This document shows positions 30,201 to 37,082 of a DNA stretch of 64,000 bases, piece by piece; position 1 is the first letter of the stretch; each line of letters opens with the position of its first letter. Source of the stretch: Rhodoblastus sphagnicola. GTDB taxonomy: Bacteria > Pseudomonadota > Alphaproteobacteria > Rhizobiales > Beijerinckiaceae. The position numbers and the translations under genes are program-made. The stretch covers positions 1 through 64,000 of the forward strand of contig NZ_NHSJ01000134.1 in assembly GCF_002937075.1 (NCBI RefSeq). The letters run 5' to 3'. The notes under the pieces were generated by a model. The model was not told the origin of the DNA, did no database searches, and saw only the letters and a list, made by a program, of their open reading frames with translations.

Positions 30201-30352
30201 CCGGGATAGGTCGCCGTCACCTGAACGGTGACCGGGGCGACATCCGGATATTGCGACACCGGCAGAAAGACCAGCGCGATCAGGCCGGCGAGCGCGATGA
30301 AGATCGAAATGACCCAGGCGAAGATCGGGCGGTCGATGAAGAAGTCGGTCAC
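27212..30352 (-). CDS. RND multidrug efflux permease (AcrB/HAE1 type)
   Basis: Inner-membrane proton/drug antiporter of 1046 residues, the usual length. Proton-relay residues are visible as the Asp-Asp pair in IGILVDDAIVVVENVE and the Lys in GLTAKNAILIVEMA. The N-terminus MTDFFIDRPIFAWVISIFI is characteristic. It sits 24 bp downstream of its adaptor. No TolC-type outer-membrane factor is present, so the pump must use one encoded elsewhere. Confidence 0.95.
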   Translation of the reverse strand: MTDFFIDRPIFAWVISIFIALAGLIALVFLPVSQYPDVAPVTVQVTATYPGAPPERLYDGVTRIIEEELNGIPGLMYYESTSDTSGQAQIMISFAPGANAADATVAVQNRIKRIEARLPRVVIQQGVTVEEASTSFLQVVTLSSRDGALSEADLGDLAARRVLGELRRVPGVGRAILFSTEKAMRVWIDPAKLVGLNFSPGDVTAAIAAQNALVASGSIGALPASPGQRIVANVLVKGQLTTVEEFEDIVLRANPDGSLARLRDVATVERAGQSYANQTRLDGRPAAGIGIQLAPGGNALSTAAALKAKLAQLQKTLPANVSVATPYDTTPFVEVSIHQVLKTLVEAMILVFAVMFLFLQNLRYTLIPAIVVPIALLGACGALLIAGFSVNVLTMFGMVLAIGILVDDAIVVVENVERTMAEEKLSPREATRKAMGQIRAAIIGITSVLVAVFVPMAAFPGSVGVIYRQFAVSMATSIALSAFLALSLTPALCATLLKPIAHGHESQGFFKIFNRAFTAGKRTYLSGVASLLRRPMRALAVYAALLAALGWGYARLPSSFLPTEDQGYVIVDAQTPPEASAERTLDVAKRIEDHFAAEKAVAGHVQILGFGFSGQGQNTTLAFVNLKDWSERGPEDSADAISARANAALGALPDAVAMALAPPAIDSLGNSSGFNFRLQDKAQQGYAALAAARDQLLKAASQSPILRGVYVEGLPTAPQIELMIDRQKANALGVTFASVNEALSTSLGSVYVNDFPSRGRMQQVIVQADAARRMKPDDLLNIYVRNAQGQMTPLQSFARIGWAMGPAQVVGYNGYPSIKFSGSAAPGYASGDAMAEMERLAAQLPQGFEFAWTGQSLQEKLSGSQAVYLFALSLLSVFLCLAALYESWSIPLVVLLAVPTGALGAVFAVLLRDLPDDIYFKVGLVTVVGLTAKNAILIVEMAREFLAQGRSLREAALEACELRFRPIVMTSFAFILGVTPLALATGAGMNSQRAIGTGVLGGMIAATALAVFVTPLLYVLIVNISQKRKSERMTPGEDLAKTSQTA

Positions 30353-30376
30353 GTTGGCGCGCCTTTGGAAAATCGG

Positions 30377-31531
30377 TCAGGGTTTTGCGGAAACCGCCGC
30401 GGGGGCGTCGCGCCAGGGTTTTGATGTGACGGGCATGCCGGGCTGGATTCTTTGAAAGCCCTCGACCACCACCGTTTCGCCGGGCTTCAGACCGTCTTCC
30501 ACGATCCAGCCCGCGTCCGTCAGCGCGCCCGTGCGCAGCGGGCGCAGCGCGAGGGTCTTGTTCTCGCCGACGACATAGGCCTGCGCCTCGCCGGCGCTGC
30601 TGCGCTGAATGGCTTGCGCCGGCACGATGACGGCGCCCGCGGCCACGCCGAAGGGGACGCGGACGCGAACATAGGCGCCCGGCAGCAGCGCGCCATTGGG
30701 GTTGGCGAAGGCCGCGCGCAGACTGACCTGTCCGGTGCCGGCGTCCACGCTCACATCCGAAAACAGCAGTTCTCCGGCGCCGGGGCGCGGCGCGCCGTCA
30801 TCGCGAACCAGACGGACTTCGATGGGTTCGTTGGTGGCGGCGCGATCCATGAGCAGGCCGATCTCCGACGCGTCAGCGCTGAAATCGGCGTAGATGGGGT
30901 CGATCTGCTGGATGACGGCCAGCCTGGTCGCATCTCCTTGGGCCAGCGCGCCCTCGGTCACCAGCGCGCGGCCGATGCGCCCTGCGATCGGCGCGCGGAC
31001 AGTGGCGTGATCGAGGTCGATTCTGGCGCGGGCGAGCTGCGCTTTCGCGCTGGCGACATCGGCCTCGGCCTGTTGGAGCATGGCGGTGGCGATGTCATGC
31101 TGGGCGGTGCTGGCCGCCCGCTTTTCCAGCAAGGCGTCGGCGCGTTCAGCCTGTTTGACCGCCTGAATCCGGTTGGCTTCGGCGCGGGCGACCGCCGCCG
31201 CCTTGGCGTCGACCTCCGCCTGATAAATCGACGGGTCGATGCGGAACAGGACGTCGCCTTCCGCGACCTGGGCGCCTTCCTTGAACGCGCGCTCTTGAAT
31301 AATACCGGAAACTTGGGCGCGGACTTCAGCGACGCGCGTGGAGGCAAGGCGGCCCGGGAGATCGACGGTTCGCGACGCGGCGACCGCCTTGGCGGCGACG
31401 ATGGAAACCTCTGCGGAAGGCGTCTCGGCGACCGGATCTTTCGCGGAGGGTTTGCAGCCGCAGAGCGCCAGGATCAGGCATGATGTGACCGTCGGGATCA
31501 CGGAAGAACGCCAGCTTTTGCGCGGGCTCAT
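30377..31531 (-). CDS. RND efflux periplasmic adaptor lipoprotein
   Basis: Membrane-fusion protein linking the RND pump to an outer-membrane channel. ATG 31531 follows AGGAG and gives 384 residues; upstream frame is non-coding. A lipobox (LILALCGC) predicts lipid anchoring. Order: barrel-sandwich lipoyl half (GRLASTRVAEVRAQVSGIIQ), alpha-helical hairpin (about 115-185), second lipoyl half (TVRAPIAGRIGRALV), beta barrel and membrane-proximal domain. It is divergent from the TetR gene. Confidence 0.93.
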   Translation of the reverse strand: MSPRKSWRSSVIPTVTSCLILALCGCKPSAKDPVAETPSAEVSIVAAKAVAASRTVDLPGRLASTRVAEVRAQVSGIIQERAFKEGAQVAEGDVLFRIDPSIYQAEVDAKAAAVARAEANRIQAVKQAERADALLEKRAASTAQHDIATAMLQQAEADVASAKAQLARARIDLDHATVRAPIAGRIGRALVTEGALAQGDATRLAVIQQIDPIYADFSADASEIGLLMDRAATNEPIEVRLVRDDGAPRPGAGELLFSDVSVDAGTGQVSLRAAFANPNGALLPGAYVRVRVPFGVAAGAVIVPAQAIQRSSAGEAQAYVVGENKTLALRPLRTGALTDAGWIVEDGLKPGETVVVEGFQRIQPGMPVTSKPWRDAPAAVSAKP

Positions 31532-31668
31532 GGGGCGCTCCTGTTCGTTTGGCCTTGCGCCGCAGGGGTTCAGCGGGATCAGGCGGTCTTCGCGGCGGCG
31601 TTCGACAAGCCGGTCGCGCTGTGTCTGGCGGCGCGGGGACTTGCGAAGCTCGTGGTGGTGTTCTAAAT

Positions 31669-31678
31669 CCATACGTAT
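31669..31678. promoter_or_regulatory. Candidate TetR operator
   Basis: CATACGTATG, a self-complementary 10-mer in the adaptor-tetR divergent region, 18 bp before the regulator start. Position and symmetry suit an autorepressing TetR protein that also controls the efflux operon. Confidence 0.5.
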
Positions 31679-31696
31679 GTATTGGAAAGAGGTGAA

Positions 31697-32245
31697 ATGG
31701 GCCGAAATCGAACGATCGATCGCGACATGGTTCTGGACGTCGCCGAACAGATCGTGTTTCGCGACGGCGCCACGGCGCTCACCTTTGACGCGGTCGCCAA
31801 GGCCGCCGGCATCACCAAGGGCGGGTTGCAATATTGTTTCGGCAGCAAGGACGATCTGATCGCCGCCATCGTAGATCGTGGCGCAAAAGTTTTTGAAGCC
31901 GAACTCGCGCGAAACACGCCGCCGGACGCGGACAGTCTGGATCGGGCGCGGGGTTACATTCGAGCGTCCAAGAGCATCGACGAGCCGTCTCAAGCCAGAT
32001 TTGTCAGCGTAATCCTGTTATTGCTCCAGTCGCCCGAGCAAAAACAGAAAATCCGCGAATTCTATGCCGAGTGGATCACACAACTTGATCCAGGCTCTGA
32101 AGTGGAGCGCCGGACCAGGACAGCTCTCATCGCCGCCGAGGGCGCATTCCTGCTCCGCAGTCTGGCGCTCGTCGAAATGGACCAGGCGGGCTGGGACGAT
32201 GTGTTCGAGGATATCCTCAAAGCGCTCCCGCCCAAACAAGAATAG
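31697..32245 (+). CDS. TetR-family transcriptional regulator
   Basis: 182-residue TetR protein with a N-terminal helix-turn-helix (about 10-55: ALTFDAVAKAAGITKGGLQY) and a C-terminal ligand domain. ATG 31697 follows AGAGGTGAA; a TTG 15 bases upstream is a weaker start. Divergent to the RND adaptor, it is the likely local repressor of the pump. It also lies upstream of the mar genes on the same strand, but a separate promoter for those is visible. Confidence 0.9.
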   Translation: MGRNRTIDRDMVLDVAEQIVFRDGATALTFDAVAKAAGITKGGLQYCFGSKDDLIAAIVDRGAKVFEAELARNTPPDADSLDRARGYIRASKSIDEPSQARFVSVILLLLQSPEQKQKIREFYAEWITQLDPGSEVERRTRTALIAAEGAFLLRSLALVEMDQAGWDDVFEDILKALPPKQE

Positions 32246-32340
32246 GGAAGGCGCCCGGCCGCGGCGCCCGCCGCCTTTGCCTGCGCCGAGGATAATGCCT
32301 GCGGCTCGATCCGAAAAACCGTGGATATGGGCGAGCGGGA

Positions 32341-32368
32341 TTGACGCGCGGATTCATACAGCTAATAT
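32341..32368 (+). promoter_or_regulatory. Candidate sigma-70 promoter for the mar cluster
   Basis: TTGACG (32341-32346) and TAATAT (32363-32368) with 16-bp spacing, about 95 bp after the tetR stop. The predicted start point would fall in or next to the downstream palindrome. Inferred from sequence only. Confidence 0.45.
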
Positions 32369-32372
32369 AGTC

Positions 32373-32389
32373 TATCGACTTAGTCGATA
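32373..32389. promoter_or_regulatory. 17-bp palindrome, candidate operator of the mar cluster
   Basis: TATCGACT-T-AGTCGATA has perfect 8-bp arms and contains a T-N11-A core as bound by LysR-type regulators. In Rhodospirillum rubrum the mar genes are reported to be under a LysR-type regulator (SalR), which fits, but no such gene is adjacent here. Its place just after the -10 element also suits a repressor. Confidence 0.55.
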
Positions 32390-32417
32390 ATTGACTGCCT
32401 TGCGCGCCGCCCCGGGA

Positions 32418-32489
32418 GGGACGCGTCGCGTCGAAACAAGTGGGAAGCGTCGCGTCGAACCAAGAGGGACGCGTCGCGTCGGACGAGGA
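32418..32489 (+). repeat. Three tandem 24-bp repeats in the marD leader
   Basis: Units start at 32418, 32442 and 32466, exactly 24 bp apart, each with the core CGTCGCGTCG. The third runs into the marD ribosome-binding site. Because 24 is a multiple of three, the repeats are in frame with marD and would encode Arg-rich units (TRRVE type) if translation began upstream. Confidence 0.9.
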
Positions 32490-32498
32490 GTCCATTCA

Positions 32499-34031
32499 AT
32501 GGCTATCAACCTTCGTACGTCACAGGCCGAGACCCGCGAACAGCGGTTGGGCACGATCACCCAGTGGGAGGGCGGCGCGCGGGAACTTGCGCGCGACTCC
32601 GCCTTCACTTACGGCTGCGGGCGCGATTGCGGCCCGGGCGGACGGCGGCTTTGCGAGCAATCGAGTCCCTATTCGCAAGCCTCGATGTGCGCCGAACAGA
32701 TCGCTGTCACCAACGCCACCATCATCAAGGATACGGTGGTCATCCAGCATTCGCCGATCGGCTGCGCCTCGAGCCAGTCCTTCACCTCGCGCTATTCGCG
32801 CGATCTCGCCGCGCGCCGTGGCTGGAAGCCCGAGGATCCCAAGTCGATTTGCACCAACCTGGGCGAGCAGGACATGGTGTTCGGCGGCGTCGACCGGCTC
32901 GCCGACACCATCCGGCAAGCCTACGAGCGCCACCATCCGCGCGTGATCTTCGTCGCGACCTCCTGCGCGACGGGCATTATTGGCGACGACATCGACGAAA
33001 CCACCCGCCAGCTCGAAGACGAGATCGGCATTCCCGTCGTGCCGCTTCATTGCGAAGGCTTCAAATCGCGCCATTGGTCTTCCGGCTGGGACGTGATCGA
33101 ACACGCGATTCTGCGGCGGCTCGCGCCCAACCGTCCGCACGAAAAACGCGACGATCTTCTCAACGTCATTCACCTCGGCGGCCCCGACGTCTTTTCGCCG
33201 CTCCTCAACCCGCTGGGATTGCAAGTCAATCTGGTGATGGGCGGCAATTCGCTCGAACGTCTTGCCGATCTCTCGACCGCCGCGGCGACCGTCACGATGT
33301 GTTTCGTGCTCTCCTATCTCGCGACCGGCCTTGAGCAGGAATATGGCGTGCCGGAAATCCGCGCGCCGCTGCCCTATGGCCTGGACGCCACCGACAATTG
33401 GCTGCGCGAAATCGCCCGCGTCACCAGGCGCGAGCATCTGGTCGAGGCGGTGATCGCCTCCGAACGCGCCCGCATCGCGCCGGAACTCGAGCGGCTGCGC
33501 GAGGCGCTCAAGGGCAAGAAGGGTTTCGTCGCCGCCGGCGCCGCTTTCGCGCACGGATTGATTGCGGATCTGCGCGAACTTGGCGTCACGGTGGACGACG
33601 CCTTCTCGTTCCATCACGATCCCATGACCGACAGCAAGGATCCGCGCCAGGACTCGCTCGGCCATCTCGTCCAGACAACCGGCGACGTCGAGCATTTCAC
33701 CGTGAGCCCGGATCAGCATTTCCAGGCGCATGCGGCGCTAAAGCGCGCCAACCCCGATTTCGTCATCTGCCGGCATAGCGGCTCGATAGCGGTCCTCGCC
33801 GGCCGGATGGGCATTCCGGTCTTGCCGATTTTCTATTCCAACGACGGGCTCGGCTACGAAGGACTGCTCACCATCGGCCGCGCCATCCTGCGCGTGCTGC
33901 CGCGCCGCCGGTTCTATCAGGACGTCGCCGCCCATTCTCGCTTCCCCTACCAGCAATGGTGGCTGGAAGAAACCAATCCCTACGCGCTTGCCGCCGAAAC
34001 CGACGCCCAGGCAGGACTTTCCGAAGCCTAG
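32499..34031 (+). CDS. marD: Nitrogenase-like alpha subunit, methylthio-alkane reductase MarD type
   Basis: NifD-like catalytic-component subunit. Mar systems reduce volatile organic sulfur compounds such as 2-(methylthio)ethanol or dimethyl sulfide to methanethiol plus ethylene or methane. ATG 32499 follows GAGGAG and gives 510 residues. P-cluster-type cysteines align as Cys64 (SMCAEQ), Cys89 (SPIGCASSQ) and Cys156 (TSCATGIIGDDID). The FeMo-cofactor Cys275 equivalent is Cys268 (TVTMCFVLSYL, followed by LEQEYGVPE). The His442 position seems to be Phe445 by hand alignment. The Mar call rests on methanethiol genes downstream; NifE-like or BchN-like roles are less likely. Confidence 0.82.
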   Translation: MAINLRTSQAETREQRLGTITQWEGGARELARDSAFTYGCGRDCGPGGRRLCEQSSPYSQASMCAEQIAVTNATIIKDTVVIQHSPIGCASSQSFTSRYSRDLAARRGWKPEDPKSICTNLGEQDMVFGGVDRLADTIRQAYERHHPRVIFVATSCATGIIGDDIDETTRQLEDEIGIPVVPLHCEGFKSRHWSSGWDVIEHAILRRLAPNRPHEKRDDLLNVIHLGGPDVFSPLLNPLGLQVNLVMGGNSLERLADLSTAAATVTMCFVLSYLATGLEQEYGVPEIRAPLPYGLDATDNWLREIARVTRREHLVEAVIASERARIAPELERLREALKGKKGFVAAGAAFAHGLIADLRELGVTVDDAFSFHHDPMTDSKDPRQDSLGHLVQTTGDVEHFTVSPDQHFQAHAALKRANPDFVICRHSGSIAVLAGRMGIPVLPIFYSNDGLGYEGLLTIGRAILRVLPRRRFYQDVAAHSRFPYQQWWLEETNPYALAAETDAQAGLSEA

Positions 34032-34150
34032 AGCCTTTTCCGATCCGATTGAATCGGATCGGGGCTCTCGTTTTTTGTTTTTACGCGTATTCGCTAACGC
34101 GGCCCTTCGGGTCTTGACGCGAACCGGCATCCACTTCGCTGGAAAACGCT
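34031..34150. repeat. Dispersed repeat with terminator-like hairpin between marD and marK
   Basis: Begins at the marD stop codon. A stem of CCGATCCGAT / ATCGGATCGG with a 3-nt loop, enclosed by GAGCC/GGCTC, is followed by TTTTTTGTTTTT. The rest, in reverse orientation, matches the element at 17847-17952, and carries an extra small hairpin (GCGGCCCTTCGGGTC region). The hairpin plus T-tract could attenuate transcription into marK or protect the marD mRNA end. Confidence 0.85.
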
Positions 34151-34169
34151 CCAGGAGCGAGAAAGCCTC

Positions 34170-35582
34170 ATGAACATCCAGTCACGTCTCGACGACGACG
34201 CCGACAGCGGCCGCTTCAAAGCCCCGAGCGGCCCGATCGAACAAGTGCGTTACGCTTGCGCGCTTGGCGCGCTCGCCTCCGTCATCGCCATCGAGGGCGC
34301 CATTTCGATCACCCATTGCGGGCCGGGCTGCGCGAGCAAACAGTTCCGCGCGCTCTCCGGCGTCTCCGGCTATCAGGGCGGCGAATTCCACGCGCCTTCC
34401 ACCAATATCGGCAACAGGGAAGTGATTTTCGGCGGCGCCGACCGGCTCGACGAGCTGATTTCCTCGACGCTGAAGGTGATGGAGGCGGAGCTTTATGTCG
34501 TCCAGAGCGGCTGCATCCCCGGTCTCGTCGGCGACGATGTGGCCAATGTCGTCAACGCTTATCAACGTCGCGGCGTTCCGATCGTGTTCGCCGAGACGCT
34601 CGGCTATCGCGGCAACAATTTCACCGGTCATGAGACGGTCGTTCGCGCAATTCTCGACCAATATGTCGCCCAGCAGGCGGGTTCCGCGCCTCAAACCCGC
34701 AAGGGCCTCGTCAATGTCTGGTCGCTGTTGCCCTATCAGAATCCGTTCTGGCGCGGCGATCTCGCCGAGATCCGCCGCATCCTCGAAGGCATAGGGCTTG
34801 AGGTGAACATTCTGTTCGGGCCGGCGTCGCTCGGGCTTGAGGAATGGCGGGCGATTCCCGCGGCCGAACTCAATCTTGTGCTGACGCCCTGGCTCGGGCT
34901 CTCGCTCGCCCGGCGCCTTGAAAGCGTCTACGGCCAACCCTTCCTGCATGTCCCGGCGATCCCGATCGGCGCGCGGGCGACCGGCGCTTTCTTGCGCCAG
35001 GTCGCCGAGGCGGTCGAGGCCGATCCGGCGCGCGTGGAGCGTTTTATCGCGCGCGAAGAGCGCGAATATTATCATTACCTGCGCGACTTCGCGGGGTTCT
35101 ACTCCGGCTGCGCCAGCCAATACAAGCTGCCGTCCGAGATCAACATTGTCAGCGAGAGCGCCTATGCGCTGGCGATCGCGAAATTCTTCGTCGGCGATCT
35201 CGGCCTCAATCCCGGCGTGTTCGTCCTCACCGAAAATCCGCCCGACAGCGAACAGGCGGCGATCCGCGCCGCCTTCCGCGATCTCGCGCCGGGCGTTGAC
35301 GGCGAACCGATCTTCGAGCCGGACGGTCATCGCGCCCACGACTGGATCGCCCGGCGTCCGCGCATCGGCGAATATCCGATCCTGTTCGGCTCGACCTGGG
35401 AAGGCTCGACCGCCGGTGAGATCGGCGCGCCGCTGGTTGAGATCAGCTACCCCGCCACCGATGAAGTCGTGCTTGCGCGCTCTTACGTCGGCTACCGCGG
35501 CGCCTTGCAATTGCTCGAACACGCCTACACCGCCGTCGTGCGTCAATCGACGGAGGAAAACCCGGAGCCCTCGGCGTCATGA
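34170..35582 (+). CDS. marK: Nitrogenase-like beta subunit, methylthio-alkane reductase MarK type
   Basis: NifK-like partner of MarD, 470 residues. P-cluster-type cysteines are Cys30 (VRYACALGALASV), Cys54 (CGPGCASKQFRALSG) and Cys115 (QSGCIPGLVGDDV), with spacing like NifK Cys70/95/153. It is shorter at the N-terminus than true NifK, as in nitrogenase-like proteins. Middle motifs NVWSLLPYQNPFWRGD and LFGPASLGLEEW belong to the NifK/NifN fold. It should form the alpha2beta2 core with MarD. The reductase MarH (NifH-like) is not in the window. Confidence 0.82.
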   Translation: MNIQSRLDDDADSGRFKAPSGPIEQVRYACALGALASVIAIEGAISITHCGPGCASKQFRALSGVSGYQGGEFHAPSTNIGNREVIFGGADRLDELISSTLKVMEAELYVVQSGCIPGLVGDDVANVVNAYQRRGVPIVFAETLGYRGNNFTGHETVVRAILDQYVAQQAGSAPQTRKGLVNVWSLLPYQNPFWRGDLAEIRRILEGIGLEVNILFGPASLGLEEWRAIPAAELNLVLTPWLGLSLARRLESVYGQPFLHVPAIPIGARATGAFLRQVAEAVEADPARVERFIAREEREYYHYLRDFAGFYSGCASQYKLPSEINIVSESAYALAIAKFFVGDLGLNPGVFVLTENPPDSEQAAIRAAFRDLAPGVDGEPIFEPDGHRAHDWIARRPRIGEYPILFGSTWEGSTAGEIGAPLVEISYPATDEVVLARSYVGYRGALQLLEHAYTAVVRQSTEENPEPSAS

Positions 35583-35701
35583 GCGAGCGCAACGACGTCG
35601 CGCGCGTCGCCACTTGAGCGCGAAAACACATGAACGAGCCTGTTTCCCAAACGTCTTTGGCGCTCGCCGCTTGCGAGCCGCCTTTGGAGAAGGAACCGCA
35701 A

Positions 35702-37024
35702 ATGTCCGCGACGTCCCCCTCGCTCTCTTCTGACACGATCGTCCTGCATGGCGGCAATTTTCGTCACGATCCCGCGACATCGGCGACGACCGTGCCGATC
35801 TATCAGACGACGTCGTTCGATTTCCCGGACACCGCGACCGCGATCAAGATCGTCAATTTCGAGCAACTCGCCTACACCTATTCGCGCGTCGTCAACCCGA
35901 CCGTCAATGCGTTCGAGGAGCGACTGGCGGCGCTCGAAGGCGGCGCGGCGGCGCTCGGCCTCGCCTCCGGCCAGGCGGCGGTGGCGATCGCCGTGTTGAC
36001 CCTGGTCGAAGCCGGCGACAACATCGTCTCTTCGCCCGATCTCTATGGCGGCACGGTCCATTTCTTCCGCGAGCGTCTAAAACAGTTCGGCATCGAGGCG
36101 CGCTTTGTCGATCCGGCGGACCCGGAAAATTTCCGCCGCGCCACGGATGCGCGCACCCGGCTCTATTTCGGCGAATCGCTGCCCAACCCGAAACTCTCTG
36201 TGTTTCCCATCGCGGAGGTCGCCGCGCTCGGCCGGCCGCTCGGCATTCCCCTCATCATCGACAACACGGCGGCGCCGCTCGCCATCGCGCCGTTCGATCA
36301 CGGCGCGGCCATCACGGTCTATTCCGCGACCAAATATATCGGCGGGCACGGCACGACGATCGGCGGCGCCATCGTGGATTCCGGCACGTTTCCGTGGGCG
36401 GATTTTCCCGAACGCCAGCCGTTGCTGCTCCGGCCTGACCCAGGCTACGGCAATCGCACCTATCTGGAGCTGTCGGCCTCGTTCGGCCCCGTCGCCTATC
36501 TGACCCGCGCCCGCGCGGCGCTGCTGCGCGACCTCGGGCCATCTCTCGCGCCGCAGAATGCGTTCCTGCTCCTGCAAGGACTGGAAACCCTGCCGTTGCG
36601 GCTCCAGCGCCATTTCGACAACGCCGCCAAAGTCGCCGATTATCTCGCCCACCATCCGAAGGTCGCCAGGGTGGTTTACCCCGGCCTGCAAACCGGCCTC
36701 GACCGCGCGCGCGCCGACGCCTATCTGAAATACGGTTACGGCGGCCTCGTAGGCTTCGAACCGGTCGGCGGCGAGGCGGCGGCTTTCGCCTTCATCGATC
36801 GCCTCAAGCTTTTCTATCATCTCGCCAATATCGGCGATGCGCGCAGCCTTGCGATTCATCCGGCCTCGACCACGCATGCGCAACTCGATGCGCAACAGCT
36901 TGCCGCCGCCGGCATCACGCCCGCCTTCGTGCGCCTCTCCATCGGGCTCGAAGACCCCAACGACATCATCGCCGACATTGCGCAGGCCCTCGAAGGAGGC
37001 GATGCCTCGAAAGGCGCGGGATAA
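35702..37024 (+). CDS. metY: O-acetylhomoserine sulfhydrylase (MetY type)
   Basis: PLP enzyme that joins sulfide or methanethiol to O-acetylhomoserine, giving homocysteine or methionine. ATG 35702 follows AAGGA and gives 440 residues with the conserved start DTIVLHGGNFRHDP. The PLP lysine is Lys211 in YSATKYIGGHGT; other motifs are QTTSFDF, YSRVVNPT and HPASTTHAQL near the end. Lying between the Mar subunits and the RuBisCO-like protein, its likely job is capture of methanethiol directly as methionine. Confidence 0.92.
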   Translation: MSATSPSLSSDTIVLHGGNFRHDPATSATTVPIYQTTSFDFPDTATAIKIVNFEQLAYTYSRVVNPTVNAFEERLAALEGGAAALGLASGQAAVAIAVLTLVEAGDNIVSSPDLYGGTVHFFRERLKQFGIEARFVDPADPENFRRATDARTRLYFGESLPNPKLSVFPIAEVAALGRPLGIPLIIDNTAAPLAIAPFDHGAAITVYSATKYIGGHGTTIGGAIVDSGTFPWADFPERQPLLLRPDPGYGNRTYLELSASFGPVAYLTRARAALLRDLGPSLAPQNAFLLLQGLETLPLRLQRHFDNAAKVADYLAHHPKVARVVYPGLQTGLDRARADAYLKYGYGGLVGFEPVGGEAAAFAFIDRLKLFYHLANIGDARSLAIHPASTTHAQLDAQQLAAAGITPAFVRLSIGLEDPNDIIADIAQALEGGDASKGAG

Positions 37025-37082
37025 GGCTCAGGCTGTTGGACAGGCGTTCGGTCACGCACGCTGATGCGAAGATGAGAGCGGG

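Noticed and set aside
28000..30424. Long rightward reading frames opposite the RND permease
   Set aside because: They are mirror frames of a high-GC gene with clear AcrB motifs on the other strand and lack ribosome-binding sites.
32418..32489. CRISPR-like array
   Set aside because: The 24-bp units are direct tandem copies without spacers.
32391..32498. N-terminal extension of MarD from the first in-frame start
   Set aside because: It would translate the tandem repeats into Arg-rich peptide; the GAGGAG site directly serves ATG 32499, where protein similarity begins. It remains possible as a minor product.
32499..35582. Protochlorophyllide/chlorophyllide reductase (BchNB/BchYZ) or NifEN as identity of the nitrogenase-like pair
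   Set aside because: No bacteriochlorophyll or nif genes are nearby, and the neighbours are methanethiol/methionine salvage genes. The D-like subunit keeps a Cys275-type cofactor ligand, which BchN lacks. NifE cannot be fully excluded without a tree.
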